The notes: generated from the letters alone by a model not told the origin. Numbered from the stretch's first letter, positions 7,650-16,002 are shown. The stretch: 64,000 nucleotides of DNA from Domibacillus tundrae (GCF_000970675.1 NZ_LAJA01000001.1:620001-684000), one strand, 5' to 3'. Program-made: numbers and translations.

Positions 7650-9323
7650 ATGAAAAAGCCGTTAAAAGTTTTAGCCACTACATTAGTTGCAGGAACGATA
7701 TTTTCTTCAACAATATCACCATCATTAGCAAATACAACAAACCCTCCACTAGAGACAAGCACCAATCTATTCACTGATGTAAAGGCTGGAACAAAGCTGG
7801 GAGAAGCTGTAGAGTTTCTAGTTAGAAACGGAATTGCTAGAGGATACGATGAAGCATTCGGAGTAAACGATTCAATTAAACGTGTTGATTTCGCTGTAAT
7901 ACTTGGGAATTATCTAGCGGTTGACACAGCTAATGCTCCAAAATCTACCTTCAGAGATCTTCCATTTCGTGCATCTGGCATCGTATCGGCACTTAAAGCA
8001 AAAGGGATCGTAAATGGTAAAACAGCTACGAGCTTTGGAGCTGGAGACAATATTACACGAGGCGAAGCGGCTATCATGCTTTACAGAGCTTTTAAGGACG
8101 ATTTCTATGTAAATGAGTCAACAACATTCACTGACGTCTCGCCTCGTTATATTGAGGCTGTTGGAACATTGTTTAATTCTGGCATCATAGCAGGTCTCAA
8201 CAATGGTAAATTTGGAACGGATGAATCTTTAACAAGAGGTCAAATGGCTTTACTAATTAAAAGAATCTATGATTTCCAGCAGTCATTAAAGAATGAGAAA
8301 AGATCTGGATTTGTTGCTTTTGGAGACAGCAATACATCTAGCTCATACTTTGAAACAGAGTATCCAGAGTACGTTAGTAAACGATGGACAGATCAAGTGG
8401 CGGCTGTTTATGGCGAGGGATTAGAAGAATATAACGCAGGGAATAGCGGATATAGCACAAGAGACAGCGATCCACTCTTTCAAGAAAAGGTACTTAATCT
8501 TAAGCCGAGTTATGTGACAATCTTGTTTGGAATCAACGATGCTCTCATCTACAAAGGTGAACCACAGGTGAGCAAAGAGGACTTTAAAAAGTATCTTACA
8601 AAATGGGTTTCAGCTCTTAGAGCAAGAGATACTACAGTGGTATTGCTGACAAATCCACCAATCATCGAAGAAACATATTATAAGTCTGAGCTTAACAATG
8701 TCGCACCTTATTACAAAGACAAAGGCGGCTTACGTGCGTGGATTAACAGTTACAACGATATCATCCGTCAAGTTGCCAAAGAACAGTTCGTTCCAGTTGT
8801 AGATGTTTACGACATTATATCTTACGAGGCTGGCGGCGCAACTGACGACACACTTATGAAGAGCGGATATATTGACAGTAGTGTTGGCATTCATTTAACT
8901 CCTAAAGCAAATAACATTGTTGCAAATGAGGTGAAGAAGATTTTGGCAGACGATGAGGAACTTCTTACATCAGAGCAGGATGGCGTATTTATGAACGCAG
9001 AAAAGAAAACATATAAACTTAGCGAGATTAAAGATGTCAAACTAACTATCGAGAATAAGAGCGATGTATCGTACAACTACGCTCCCGTATTTACAATTCA
9101 AAAGAAAGTAGCAACTGATTGGGTTACACTTGACCAAGATCCAGAAATCGCCCCTCCTGCAATTATTAATAGCCTTGAGGCAAATAAAACAGTAACAGAG
9201 TATGCACATTTCTCGACATTGGATCTGCCTGTTACAACAGGAACGTATCGCATCGTTCATACCTTTGGAAATGAGAGCGGAAAGATCGTTAAACTGGCAG
9301 CATATATCGATGTTACCGAATAA
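7650..9323 (+). CDS. S-layer-homology (SLH) anchored SGNH/GDSL hydrolase
   Basis: Secreted cell-surface protein of 557 aa. Residues 1-27 are a signal peptide (KK start, hydrophobic core, SLA cleavage). Three SLH domains (about 38-90, 98-150, 158-212) should bind pyruvylated wall polymer. Residues 220-430 are an SGNH hydrolase: GDSN (Ser227), a GNSG block II, GIND (Asn296) and catalytic His415 in VGIHL. The Asp of the usual DxxH is replaced by Val412, so activity needs testing. The C-terminal 120 residues look like a beta-sandwich accessory domain. ATG 7650 follows AGAGGAG (7633-7639). The protein likely deacylates or deacetylates a surface glycan (inference). It is unusual among the island's defence genes. 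Confidence 0.85.
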   Translation: MKKPLKVLATTLVAGTIFSSTISPSLANTTNPPLETSTNLFTDVKAGTKLGEAVEFLVRNGIARGYDEAFGVNDSIKRVDFAVILGNYLAVDTANAPKSTFRDLPFRASGIVSALKAKGIVNGKTATSFGAGDNITRGEAAIMLYRAFKDDFYVNESTTFTDVSPRYIEAVGTLFNSGIIAGLNNGKFGTDESLTRGQMALLIKRIYDFQQSLKNEKRSGFVAFGDSNTSSSYFETEYPEYVSKRWTDQVAAVYGEGLEEYNAGNSGYSTRDSDPLFQEKVLNLKPSYVTILFGINDALIYKGEPQVSKEDFKKYLTKWVSALRARDTTVVLLTNPPIIEETYYKSELNNVAPYYKDKGGLRAWINSYNDIIRQVAKEQFVPVVDVYDIISYEAGGATDDTLMKSGYIDSSVGIHLTPKANNIVANEVKKILADDEELLTSEQDGVFMNAEKKTYKLSEIKDVKLTIENKSDVSYNYAPVFTIQKKVATDWVTLDQDPEIAPPAIINSLEANKTVTEYAHFSTLDLPVTTGTYRIVHTFGNESGKIVKLAAYIDVTE

Positions 9324-9326
9324 TAG

Positions 9327-9348
9327 AGCAGCTTTATGCTGCTTTTTT
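9327..9348 (+). terminator. Intrinsic terminator after SLH-SGNH gene
   Basis: AGCAGC (9327-9332) and GCTGCT (9338-9343) form a stem with a 5-nt loop, followed by a T run. Confidence 0.75.
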
Positions 9349-9542
9349 GATTAAATTCAACTATAGGTAAAGTTTTACCTGAACGCAGTGAAATGGCAGA
9401 TATATTAGTGTTAAAGAAGAGAAATAAATTATTTGAGATTCCTTTATATAAAGGAGCCTTTTTAATTGGTTGCTATGGTTAAAATTATAATTAAATACAG
9501 TTAATACTTTATATGGTAAAATGGGTAAAAAGGAGGGTAATC

Positions 9543-10187
9543 ATGAAATTGCATTTTTTTATTTTACCCATAGTCGTCCTCGCAGCTTTATACATAGGGT
9601 TTGACGCAACTAATAAACAGAACGTGAGCAGCGAAATTGCTACTAAACAAGCACTAAGTTTAGAAAGTGAAGAAGAGAATCAAGCTAATGAACAAAAAAC
9701 TGATACAAATGACCCGCAGCTCGATCCTACAATGCTAGTGGACTTTTTTGTAGAGAATGATTATACAGCGTCACCTATTTTTACAGGTGAAACTTGTGAT
9801 ATTTATACAGTGAAGAATACATATGAGAATGTACAGGTTCAAGTTGATATTTACTATGAAAGAAAAACTGAAAAAGTGGTACTCGTGGAGTCTAACGTAG
9901 ACGGAAGTTATTACTTTGCCCATCCTGACCAAGAGGGTGCAGAGAAGTTAGTTACTCAAGTAGCAAATAGTATTTTTGTTCCGCTTGCGAAGCTTCCATA
10001 CAATACGGCAAAACCCGAAGAAGCAGCTGAGTGGGTTCAGTCTCACATAGATGATTCATATGCGGTTGAGCCAAAAGAAAAGACAAGCAATCATGTAGGT
10101 CTGGCTACTATTAATATTTTTGGAAGTCCGCTTTTTAGAACACTTGAATTGGACTTTGGATTTGCAAATAGCACAGATTCTCTGTGA
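9543..10187 (+). CDS. Membrane-anchored extracytoplasmic protein, unknown function
   Basis: I do not recognise this 214-aa protein. Residues 4-20 (FFILPIVVLAALYIGF) form one membrane segment or uncleaved signal, followed by a polar, acidic linker to about residue 65. A folded domain of about 140 residues follows, rich in beta-type patterns (ENVQVQVDIYYER, KVVLVESNVDGSYYF). ATG 9543 lies 5 nt after AAGGAGGG (9530-9537); an upstream in-frame ATG at 9513 has no ribosome binding site. TATAAT at 9486-9491 may be its -10, and a 14-bp palindrome CCTTTATATAAAGG lies at 9441-9454. It ends about 60 bp before the Mrr-like nuclease gene. Confidence 0.6.
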   Translation: MKLHFFILPIVVLAALYIGFDATNKQNVSSEIATKQALSLESEEENQANEQKTDTNDPQLDPTMLVDFFVENDYTASPIFTGETCDIYTVKNTYENVQVQVDIYYERKTEKVVLVESNVDGSYYFAHPDQEGAEKLVTQVANSIFVPLAKLPYNTAKPEEAAEWVQSHIDDSYAVEPKEKTSNHVGLATINIFGSPLFRTLELDFGFANSTDSL

Positions 10188-10247
10188 GCATCATCAAATA
10201 AAATTAATCGTAATATAAAAAAGTATAGGCTGCGAGGACTTAATACG

Positions 10248-10973
10248 ATGAATGAAGAAAAAATGATCTTATCTGCTATTTTAGCTGGCATTATTATATT
10301 AGTGGTATTTTGTATAGAAGTGCTTTATGTAAAACAAAAAGAGTATAGAAATAAAATTGATCTGTTAAAGAAATCTAAGCCCCTTAAACAGTATCTTGAT
10401 TCTTTAATCTATTTTAAAGGAGAAAGCGTTAGCCTTAATGATGTACGTGAATCAGAAGTGAAAAGGGTTCTAAGAGACATTCAAGAGCAAGAGGCAGGTC
10501 TTAAGGTTGAAATAAAACATATTAAAATTGCTTTAAATCAAATGATATTGGACAGAAAAAATGTTCAGGCTACACAAAAACCTCATAGCGTAAAAGAGTC
10601 GATTTCATTAAATCAAATCGATCAAATGAGTGGAATTGATTTTGAACGCTTTTTAAAAAGATTTTTTGAAAAAAGAGGATATAGAGTCACAATTACACCT
10701 GCCTCTGGAGATCAAGGCGTAGATTTAATTCTTTTTCGTGACAATCGAAAAATTGCCATACAAGCCAAAAGATATAATCAAACAAACAGGGTAGGTAATA
10801 AAGCAGTACAGGAAGTTTACGCAGGGAAGCCATACTATGATTGCGATGAAGCTTGTGTAATTACTACTTCTTATTTTACAAGCCAAGCAATTTCACTCGC
10901 AAGTAAAGCGGGAGTTAAGTTGATAGATCGAAAAAGATTGCAGCTATTATTAAAAGATCAGATTAAGCTGTGA
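10248..10973 (+). CDS. Membrane-anchored Mrr-like restriction endonuclease
   Basis: Predicted nuclease of 241 aa. Residues 7-27 are a strong membrane helix, 30-115 look helical or coiled-coil, and 120-235 form a PD-(D/E)xK domain of the Mrr_cat type. Visible active-site residues are Glu133 in the MSGIDFERF helix, Asp159 in GDQGVDLIL and the QAK motif (Gln172, Lys174). Mrr-type enzymes usually cut foreign or modified DNA. The membrane anchor would place the catalytic domain at the inner face of the membrane where DNA enters (inference). Start ATG 10248 has only a weak ribosome binding site (GCGAGGA). It may be cotranscribed with the preceding membrane protein. Confidence 0.8.
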   Translation: MNEEKMILSAILAGIIILVVFCIEVLYVKQKEYRNKIDLLKKSKPLKQYLDSLIYFKGESVSLNDVRESEVKRVLRDIQEQEAGLKVEIKHIKIALNQMILDRKNVQATQKPHSVKESISLNQIDQMSGIDFERFLKRFFEKRGYRVTITPASGDQGVDLILFRDNRKIAIQAKRYNQTNRVGNKAVQEVYAGKPYYDCDEACVITTSYFTSQAISLASKAGVKLIDRKRLQLLLKDQIKL

Positions 10974-11153
10974 TACGTAATGCTGTCAACGCATCAGATG
11001 TATTGAATTTTAAATACATTGAAATATAAATGAGTATAGGAAACTGCCGATAACTTGTAACTTGTGCCTTATACCTATAAAGAAGCAGATAACCGATAAA
11101 GAGTGTAAGAAAATTGCTCTAACTAATAGGTAAGTAAATTCAAAAGTAAGCAG

Positions 11154-11212
11154 GTGACCACGGTAATCTGTGGAGAAAAGGAGGAATCTTTCAATAAGAT
11201 TCCTCTTTTTTG
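11154..11212 (+). ncRNA. Repeated leader motif B with terminator hairpin
   Basis: An exact copy of the 17-nt motif GTGACCACGGTAATCTG (11154-11170) is followed by GGAGAAAAGGAG and a perfect terminator: GAGGAATCTT (11181-11190) with AAGATTCCTC (11196-11205), then a T run. It lies about 125 bp before the gene at 11336, matching the layout of motif A. The stretch upstream, 10974-11153, shows no gene. Confidence 0.5.
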
Positions 11213-11335
11213 TGTGCTTGTTAGCATTATATTCACCTATAGTCACAATACACAATCACATTCTACCGCTTACTAGTCGGCTTTTTTATAATGTGCTACG
11301 ATCAAATACATAAATAACCAGGAAGGAGAAATATT

Positions 11336-11644
11336 GTGAACTTATCATTTGAACAGAAAGTTTCTATTTTTGAAGATGCTCAGTATGGCATGACTAGATA
11401 CACCATCAAGCCAGACAAAACCAATTTCAAATACAAAGGCAAGGTTATTGTGAGAGAAATGCGAGAAGGAAGCTCTGTTGCCTATGTATGGGGTAGAGAC
11501 ATTCAATTGTTTACGAACAACTACAAGGTTGATGTAAGAGGCTGGATATATGTTCATGAGTTTTCTGAGGAGGAGACCAGAGAGCTGCTCCAACAAGTAT
11601 TAGCCAGAAGAGATCAACTACAAGATCAAAGGGGGAGCAAATAA
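11336..11644 (+). CDS. Hypothetical 102-aa protein, apparent paralogue of 20791-21099
   Basis: Function unknown. GTG 11336 lies 7 nt after GGAAGGAG (11321-11328). The product seems related along its length to the 102-aa protein at 20791. Shared positions include SFEQKVSIF versus TFEGRMAII at the N-terminus, YKGKVIVREMR versus YRGVAIIQQFR, YV.G followed by an isoleucine, and a C-terminal helix with ELLQQVLARRD versus ERLIQTAMEVVDRR. The pattern suggests a small alpha/beta domain. The stop codon overlaps the next gene (TAATG), so the pair is translationally coupled. Confidence 0.65.
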   Translation: MNLSFEQKVSIFEDAQYGMTRYTIKPDKTNFKYKGKVIVREMREGSSVAYVWGRDIQLFTNNYKVDVRGWIYVHEFSEEETRELLQQVLARRDQLQDQRGSK

Positions 11645-11907
11645 TGAGTCGCATATCAAAGTATTATCCACTCAGCCAGTACCTTCAGCAGCAAGATAGA
11701 AATAGTACCGCTGCTGTCAAGTTATCCTTCAAGGATATTGAGCACATTATTCAAACAAGCTTGCCTCCTACAGCAAGGAAAAGAGTACAGTGGTGGGCGA
11801 ATTCTAAAACAGAGCAGTCACGGCAATGTAGCTCTTGGATAGGTTATAACTGGGAGACAGCACAAGTAGACATTAATAACGAATCAGTAGTATTTCGTAA
11901 AAAATAA
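11644..11907 (+). CDS. Small DUF7662-like protein
   Basis: 87-aa protein overlapping the previous stop by one base. The pattern SKYYPLSQYLQQ, LSFKDIEHII..SLPPTARKRVQWWAN, WIGYNWETAQVDI and VVFRKK looks like the DUF7662 family of small proteins found singly or fused in Bacilli. That assignment is from memory and untested. No catalytic motif is visible. The coupling to the 102-aa protein suggests the two act together. Confidence 0.6.
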   Translation: MSRISKYYPLSQYLQQQDRNSTAAVKLSFKDIEHIIQTSLPPTARKRVQWWANSKTEQSRQCSSWIGYNWETAQVDINNESVVFRKK

Positions 11908-11983
11908 TAGAGAACTGTTAGTCTCTAATAAAATTTAATTGGCACCTGTATAAAGGTAAATTGTTTTGTTTCACTCTACCGCT

Positions 11984-12066
11984 CAATAAAATGGGGGGGA
12001 GTTAACACCAAAATAAGATTACGGGATAGACAAAATCTTCGTAACACACCTTCATCTCGAAGTTGT
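11984..12066. repeat. Element E1 (conserved ends, variable centre)
   Basis: Shares with E2 (15766-15846) the blocks CAATAAA, a G-rich run, GTTAACACCAAA and AACACACC...CGAAGTTG. The distance from GTTAACACC to AACACACC is 42 nt in both, while the sequence between differs. Here the centre can fold as AAGATT...AATCTT. It lies about 245 bp before the HTH gene. Could be a protein-binding site, an origin or control element, or a structured RNA. The stretch 11908-12310 has no gene; it holds E1, a terminator and promoter-like sequence. Confidence 0.6.
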
Positions 12067-12147
12067 TATAAATTAGGAAGACGCAAGTATACACTGAGCA
12101 TAGTGATAGTAAAAAATAATTCGATCGTTATTCTGTAAGGGAGAAAG

Positions 12148-12179
12148 GTATCTTGTGAAACAGGCAAGGTACTTTTTTT
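12148..12179 (+). terminator. Intrinsic terminator upstream of the HTH gene
   Basis: GTATCTTG (12148-12155) pairs with CAAGGTAC (12165-12172), one G-T pair, followed by seven T. The sequence before it (TTATTCTGTAAGGGAGAAAGG, 12128 onward) loosely resembles the end of motifs A and B, so it may be a third, diverged leader of that type. Confidence 0.65.
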
Positions 12180-12310
12180 ATTTAAATAACGCTATTTTGA
12201 TCATGTTATATACAATGATATGTAAATTATGCTTGATTGTTGTACCAGTACGATATAATATAAGTATATAAAATAATTATTGGACAAGTACAAAAAAAGG
12301 AGGATGAACT

Positions 12311-12934
12311 ATGATTGGATTAGAATCTATTGCAAGAGTGTTTGACAAGCAAGCTAAAGAGATAGCTGAAGAACTAGGGTGTAGTAAGCAAACAGTATCT
12401 GGTTGGATAAATGAAAAAACCCCAATAGCTGATAAATGGAAGAAAAGACTTTCTCAAATGTTTGGTTTACCAGAGGCTTTTTTCTCGAAGAAATTGAATA
12501 GGGTGGAATTGATTGATGTGGAAATTGCTTATTTGAGAAAGCTTAATGAAGAAAATAAAGTAATCGTGGAAGAAGTTGTAGATGGAGAGTTAAATAAGCA
12601 AAAACGTTACCCCTACCAAGGTGAAATTTGGTTTCTAGAACAACAAAGAGAAAAAGAGGTTTTATTGTTAGAAACAGGAGAACTCTTGGATTTTGATTCG
12701 GATAATGAGTTAGATGAGTACATGAACAGTTTACCTTATGATGAAGCTTTAAAAACGATTAATTATATATTCAAAACAGGAGAACAAGGTCACATTCAAG
12801 CAGTAACTCTTTTACTAGAACTATTAACTACATGGGGAAAGCCAAGATCAAAGGCGTCTAAAGGGTTAATCTACGATATGACCGAACTGTTAAAGAAACA
12901 CAACATTACTCCTTCTCCTATTGAAAGAAAATAG
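12311..12934 (+). CDS. XRE-type helix-turn-helix protein
   Basis: 207-aa DNA-binding protein. Residues 8-50 form an HTH (AKEIAEELGCSKQTVSGWINEK followed by KRLSQMFGLPEAFFSKK), like phage or plasmid XRE regulators. The rest, partly acidic and helical, is unrecognised. ATG 12311 follows AAGGAGGATG (12297-12306). TATAAT at 12254-12259 is probably its -10. GTACCAGTAC overlaps that promoter, and TTGTAC...GTACAA half sites (about 12239 and 12288) flank it, which would suit autoregulation (inference). It opens a block of three genes between E1 and E2, so it may control replication or maintenance of the element. Confidence 0.7.
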   Translation: MIGLESIARVFDKQAKEIAEELGCSKQTVSGWINEKTPIADKWKKRLSQMFGLPEAFFSKKLNRVELIDVEIAYLRKLNEENKVIVEEVVDGELNKQKRYPYQGEIWFLEQQREKEVLLLETGELLDFDSDNELDEYMNSLPYDEALKTINYIFKTGEQGHIQAVTLLLELLTTWGKPRSKASKGLIYDMTELLKKHNITPSPIERK

Positions 12935-13002
12935 CGATTCTCTCTTAAAATCTCTAATTGTAAATAAATCAAAATAAATATAAAAACGAAAGAGGTATAA
13001 AA

Positions 13003-13824
13003 ATGCAGAAGACTTGTAAGAAGTGCAATAAATTAAAAGACGAGCATAACTTCCATGGGGGGTACAGCTGTAAAGAATGTCATTCTGATAAAGTACAGTT
13101 TAACAAAAAGCTTGGAGTAGAAAGAGAAATTAAAAAACTGCTTAAGTTAAACATTATTAAGAAAGAAGAAGTGGATGCTGCAAAGACTTTGTACGTTTCT
13201 GCGAAGAGTCGAATAGAATCCTGCAAATATAAAATAGGTATATATGGAAAGAAGGGGATAAAATCTGCTTATGATTCCCCGTTTGTATTTACAAAAGATA
13301 TTATAGAAACTTTACCTACATTTTGGGGAGAGTGGAAAAATCAAAATAAAATCTATGAAGAATCAAGAACCAGGGCAGCTCGTCCTACCATTGATCGTAT
13401 TGATGATTCAAAAGGTTATACACTCTCAAATATTCAAATGCTGTCTAAAAGAAACAATACACTAAAGGCAGCATCTGTCCCAAACAAGGTAATAATCATT
13501 AAAAACCAAGAAGTTTATGATTTTATCGAGTTTGAAAGTAAAAAAGAAATGAACCAAAAACTAATAGAACAGGATATACCTATCAAGACCACAAAAATAA
13601 AAATGGATACTGGTAAGATTCAAGAAGTTGGAAACGGTTACTCGTTGATCTTGCAATCAGAAGGAAGTGAAATAAAATCAACAAATAAAGCGTGTTATAA
13701 GGTAGTTATTGATCGGCGGCGGGAAAAGTACGACTTAGATACTGGTGAGGTAGTTGAAGTTTTAGAATCTTGGCAGAATCAATTCAAAATTGGTCCTATA
13801 AGAATAACAAGTAACGAAATTTAA
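13003..13824 (+). CDS. Zinc-ribbon protein with HNH-homing-endonuclease-like segment
   Basis: 273-aa protein. The N-terminus has a CxxC...CxxC zinc site (CKKCN and CKECH, residues 5-27). Residues 120-155 (RPTIDRIDDSKGYTLSNIQ, then KRNNTLKA) resemble the C-terminal half of phage-type HNH endonucleases, where IDRID...GYT..NI..... N is typical. I cannot identify the first catalytic histidine, so activity is doubtful. The C-terminal 110 residues are unrecognised. Start ATG 13003 follows AAAGAGGT (12988-12995). It ends at a strong terminator. Confidence 0.55.
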   Translation: MQKTCKKCNKLKDEHNFHGGYSCKECHSDKVQFNKKLGVEREIKKLLKLNIIKKEEVDAAKTLYVSAKSRIESCKYKIGIYGKKGIKSAYDSPFVFTKDIIETLPTFWGEWKNQNKIYEESRTRAARPTIDRIDDSKGYTLSNIQMLSKRNNTLKAASVPNKVIIIKNQEVYDFIEFESKKEMNQKLIEQDIPIKTTKIKMDTGKIQEVGNGYSLILQSEGSEIKSTNKACYKVVIDRRREKYDLDTGEVVEVLESWQNQFKIGPIRITSNEI

Positions 13825-13833
13825 GTAAGTCTT

Positions 13834-13873
13834 AGGTGGTCGTACCTCAATTGGGGTAGTGACCACCTTTTTA
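13834..13873 (+). terminator. Intrinsic terminator after 13003-13824
   Basis: AGGTGGTC pairs with GACCACCT (end 13868), with an inner TACC/GGTA stem, followed by TTTTT. Confidence 0.85.
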
Positions 13874-13903
13874 ATCTTTATATATTAAAGGAGAAATTTT
13901 CAA

Positions 13904-14998
13904 ATGATTTATTACAGCGAAGAAGAATACAATATTTTTTTATTTGTCGGAGGTTCTAGAGGGAAAGAAGAGAGGCATGTTTTCATGCCTAATGAGATCT
14001 TTACAGATTTGAAAAATGCAATTGATGTTTGGGAAGAAGGGCGAAGTAGTAAGCATATTGCTTTTGCATTCGGATATGTCTTCTTAACGTACTATTTATA
14101 CAATTACGCTTTATTTGGAAGAGAAGGTAATGGATATGGTGAAATACAATTTACTGAAGCTGAGTTAAAAAAACTTTTGACAGTTTCACCTACTAGTAAA
14201 GGAAAAAAAGGCATAACATATATCACTAAGAAAAATGGTGTTTTAGAGCAAGCTGGCTATATTAAAAAGGTAACTGACTATCCTATTTCCTACTATTTCA
14301 ATAAGGATGATATGATACTAAATTTTAATTATTATTCGGAAATTAAAGAAATATTGCCAATCGAATTACAAAAAGTACGTAACAGGAAAATTAATTATCC
14401 AGTAAAATTATTGGATAATAGAGTGATGAAACTTACAGACGGAAATGAGTATGAAACGTTCGGAACTTTAGACGATATTGGTAATACAACGAAAGTTGAT
14501 GTGAAAGTATTTGTTTATTGCATGACCAGAGAAGACTTGGGAGTTGAGGCATTTTACTTATACTGTATTCTCTTATACAAGGGTTATCTATTTGGAAAAG
14601 GTTCTTGGGACTGTCCTCTGGAAGAGATGCCATCGAACACTGGAATGAAGATCGATATAATTAGCGGTAAATTAAAAGCGCTTGAACAATATAATATGAT
14701 ATATAACTCCCATATGCCTTTTGTACCCAATCTAAGAGATTATACGAGCAAAAAAATATATGCCAACACATATAGAGCGAAGCCGTATGATGAATTCATT
14801 GGAAGGGGGGTACTGAAAAAAGAGATAGAAGTAAGACGTGTTCTCTCTGCTGCAACATATGAAGCAACTATTGGATTTGTTGACGATCTAAATGCGACTA
14901 ACGAACCTGAAGCAGATGAAAGAATAGAGGAGGATGATTTTAACCCTTTTGCTGAAAGTCGTGTACTTGAACGTGAAGCAATAAATATGCCTCAATGA
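13904..14998 (+). CDS. Unknown 364-aa protein, possible plasmid/phage replication protein
   Basis: Not recognised with confidence. ATG 13904 has the site AAAGGAG (13887-13893). Residues 45-110 and 175-260 are rich in aromatic and hydrophobic helices with winged-helix-like spacing (FTEAELKKLLTVSPTSKGKKGITYITKKNGVLEQAGYI; broken here only for reading). The C-terminal 40 residues are acidic and probably disordered. Overall this recalls DnaD-like or plasmid replication-organiser proteins that pair two winged-helix segments with an acidic tail. Its place between E1 and the inverted-repeat region at 15.1-15.9 kb supports a role in element replication, as inference only. Confidence 0.4.
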   Translation: MIYYSEEEYNIFLFVGGSRGKEERHVFMPNEIFTDLKNAIDVWEEGRSSKHIAFAFGYVFLTYYLYNYALFGREGNGYGEIQFTEAELKKLLTVSPTSKGKKGITYITKKNGVLEQAGYIKKVTDYPISYYFNKDDMILNFNYYSEIKEILPIELQKVRNRKINYPVKLLDNRVMKLTDGNEYETFGTLDDIGNTTKVDVKVFVYCMTREDLGVEAFYLYCILLYKGYLFGKGSWDCPLEEMPSNTGMKIDIISGKLKALEQYNMIYNSHMPFVPNLRDYTSKKIYANTYRAKPYDEFIGRGVLKKEIEVRRVLSAATYEATIGFVDDLNATNEPEADERIEEDDFNPFAESRVLEREAINMPQ

Positions 14999-15151
14999 AG
15001 CATTTGAAAAATCTATTCTTAGTTTAGAAATTGACGTGTGTTGCATTGAGTTAACTGTTACAAACCAGAAGGTATTCACATGTACAGTACAATTAAATCT
15101 TGATTTAAAGCAAACTTCATTAACTATTAGGATTATAAAAAGATGAAATCT

Positions 15152-15268
15152 AAAAGGTGCGACTGAGCCAGTATACTTAACTAATTAATATGCAAATATT
15201 ATATAGTCATTAGAATTATAGAGAGTGCATAATCATTAGTTAAGTATACATGGTGGGTCACACCTTTT
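15152..15268. repeat. 117-bp interrupted inverted repeat
   Basis: AAAAGGTG (15152-15159) pairs with CACCTTTT (15261-15268), and the perfect 14-mer TATACTTAACTAAT (15172-15185) pairs with ATTAGTTAAGTATA (15235-15248). ATGCA/TGCAT lie further inside. A T-rich stretch follows the right arm. Candidate single-strand origin, transfer origin, or large terminator. Confidence 0.75.
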
Positions 15269-15606
15269 AAGTTTTTTCGAAAATAATTGAAATGAAAACT
15301 TATAGCTTGTTATTCAATTAAGAACAAATCTGAGAAGTAAGTCAGTTTCATCCCAAGTATAATGTTAAACGCTTCGAAACAACAAGGTTAAAAGTTGTGT
15401 AGAAAATGTAAGATCAGCCTACTGAACGCTATAAAATATGTTAAACAGCCTTTAGCATATTCCTCGTTAGTGGAAAGTCATAACTTTAACCTCAGGATAC
15501 ATAATCTTAAATTACTTTAACGATATGAGAGATAACATAAGTGAATCAGGTCTCACTCAGAAAGAGACTCCTGTTAATATAAACGATTCGATAAAAAATG
15601 ATTTAT

Positions 15607-15636
15607 GCTTACGATTGCAAGGTTTCAATCGTAAGC
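15607..15636. repeat. 11-bp perfect inverted repeat
   Basis: GCTTACGATTG (15607-15617) and CAATCGTAAGC (15626-15636) with an 8-nt loop and no T run, so it is not a typical terminator. Possible binding site or RNA hairpin. Confidence 0.7.
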
Positions 15637-15765
15637 AGTAAGTGACGTTAGAACCTTTTTACGGTCAAAGTATAACCGGCGATATAGATAAATTTGTTGT
15701 AAGTTGAAAAGTGATTACGATAGAGGGTATTAAAAAATGTCTTATAACCTGCTTCTCGTTATAAA

Positions 15766-15846
15766 CAATAAAGAGGGGGTGGTTAACACCAAATAACCAC
15801 CTTTTTGCAGCAAGAGCGGCAGCAACACACCCTTAGACCGAAGTTG
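15766..15846. repeat. Element E2 (conserved ends, variable centre)
   Basis: Partner of E1. CAATAAA, G-run, GTTAACACCAAA, then AACACACC and CGAAGTTG with the same 42-nt spacing. Here GTGGTTA...TAACCAC plus CTTTTT forms a terminator-like hairpin. It lies about 157 bp before the CopG-like gene. Confidence 0.6.
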
Positions 15847-16002
15847 AATTATTTGTAGAAGATAATACTATTAGCCTTCAACTTGTATCATTAGGAAACG
15901 ATTGAATGAAACCTTGATTTTATTTAGCAGCTTTAACTAATGAAAACTTTAAGTGAGGATTGGATTGATGAATGAATATTCGTGGTGGTATTGTAAGGAG
16001 AA

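Larger units (their letters stand above)
14999..16002. other. 1-kb gene-poor, repeat-rich region, possible origin or control region
   Basis: No supported gene on either strand. It contains a 117-bp interrupted inverted repeat (15152-15268), an 11-bp perfect inverted repeat (15607-15636) and element E2 (15766-15846), all in very AT-rich sequence. It is flanked by a possible replication gene on the left and a CopG-like gene on the right. This arrangement fits a plasmid-type origin or copy-control region carried by the island (inference). Confidence 0.45.

Noticed and set aside
7467-11212. T-box riboswitches at motifs A and B
   Set aside because: The similarity GGTGACCACGG to GGTGGTACCGCGG is partial. 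No specifier stem is seen and the downstream genes are not aminoacylation or amino acid genes.
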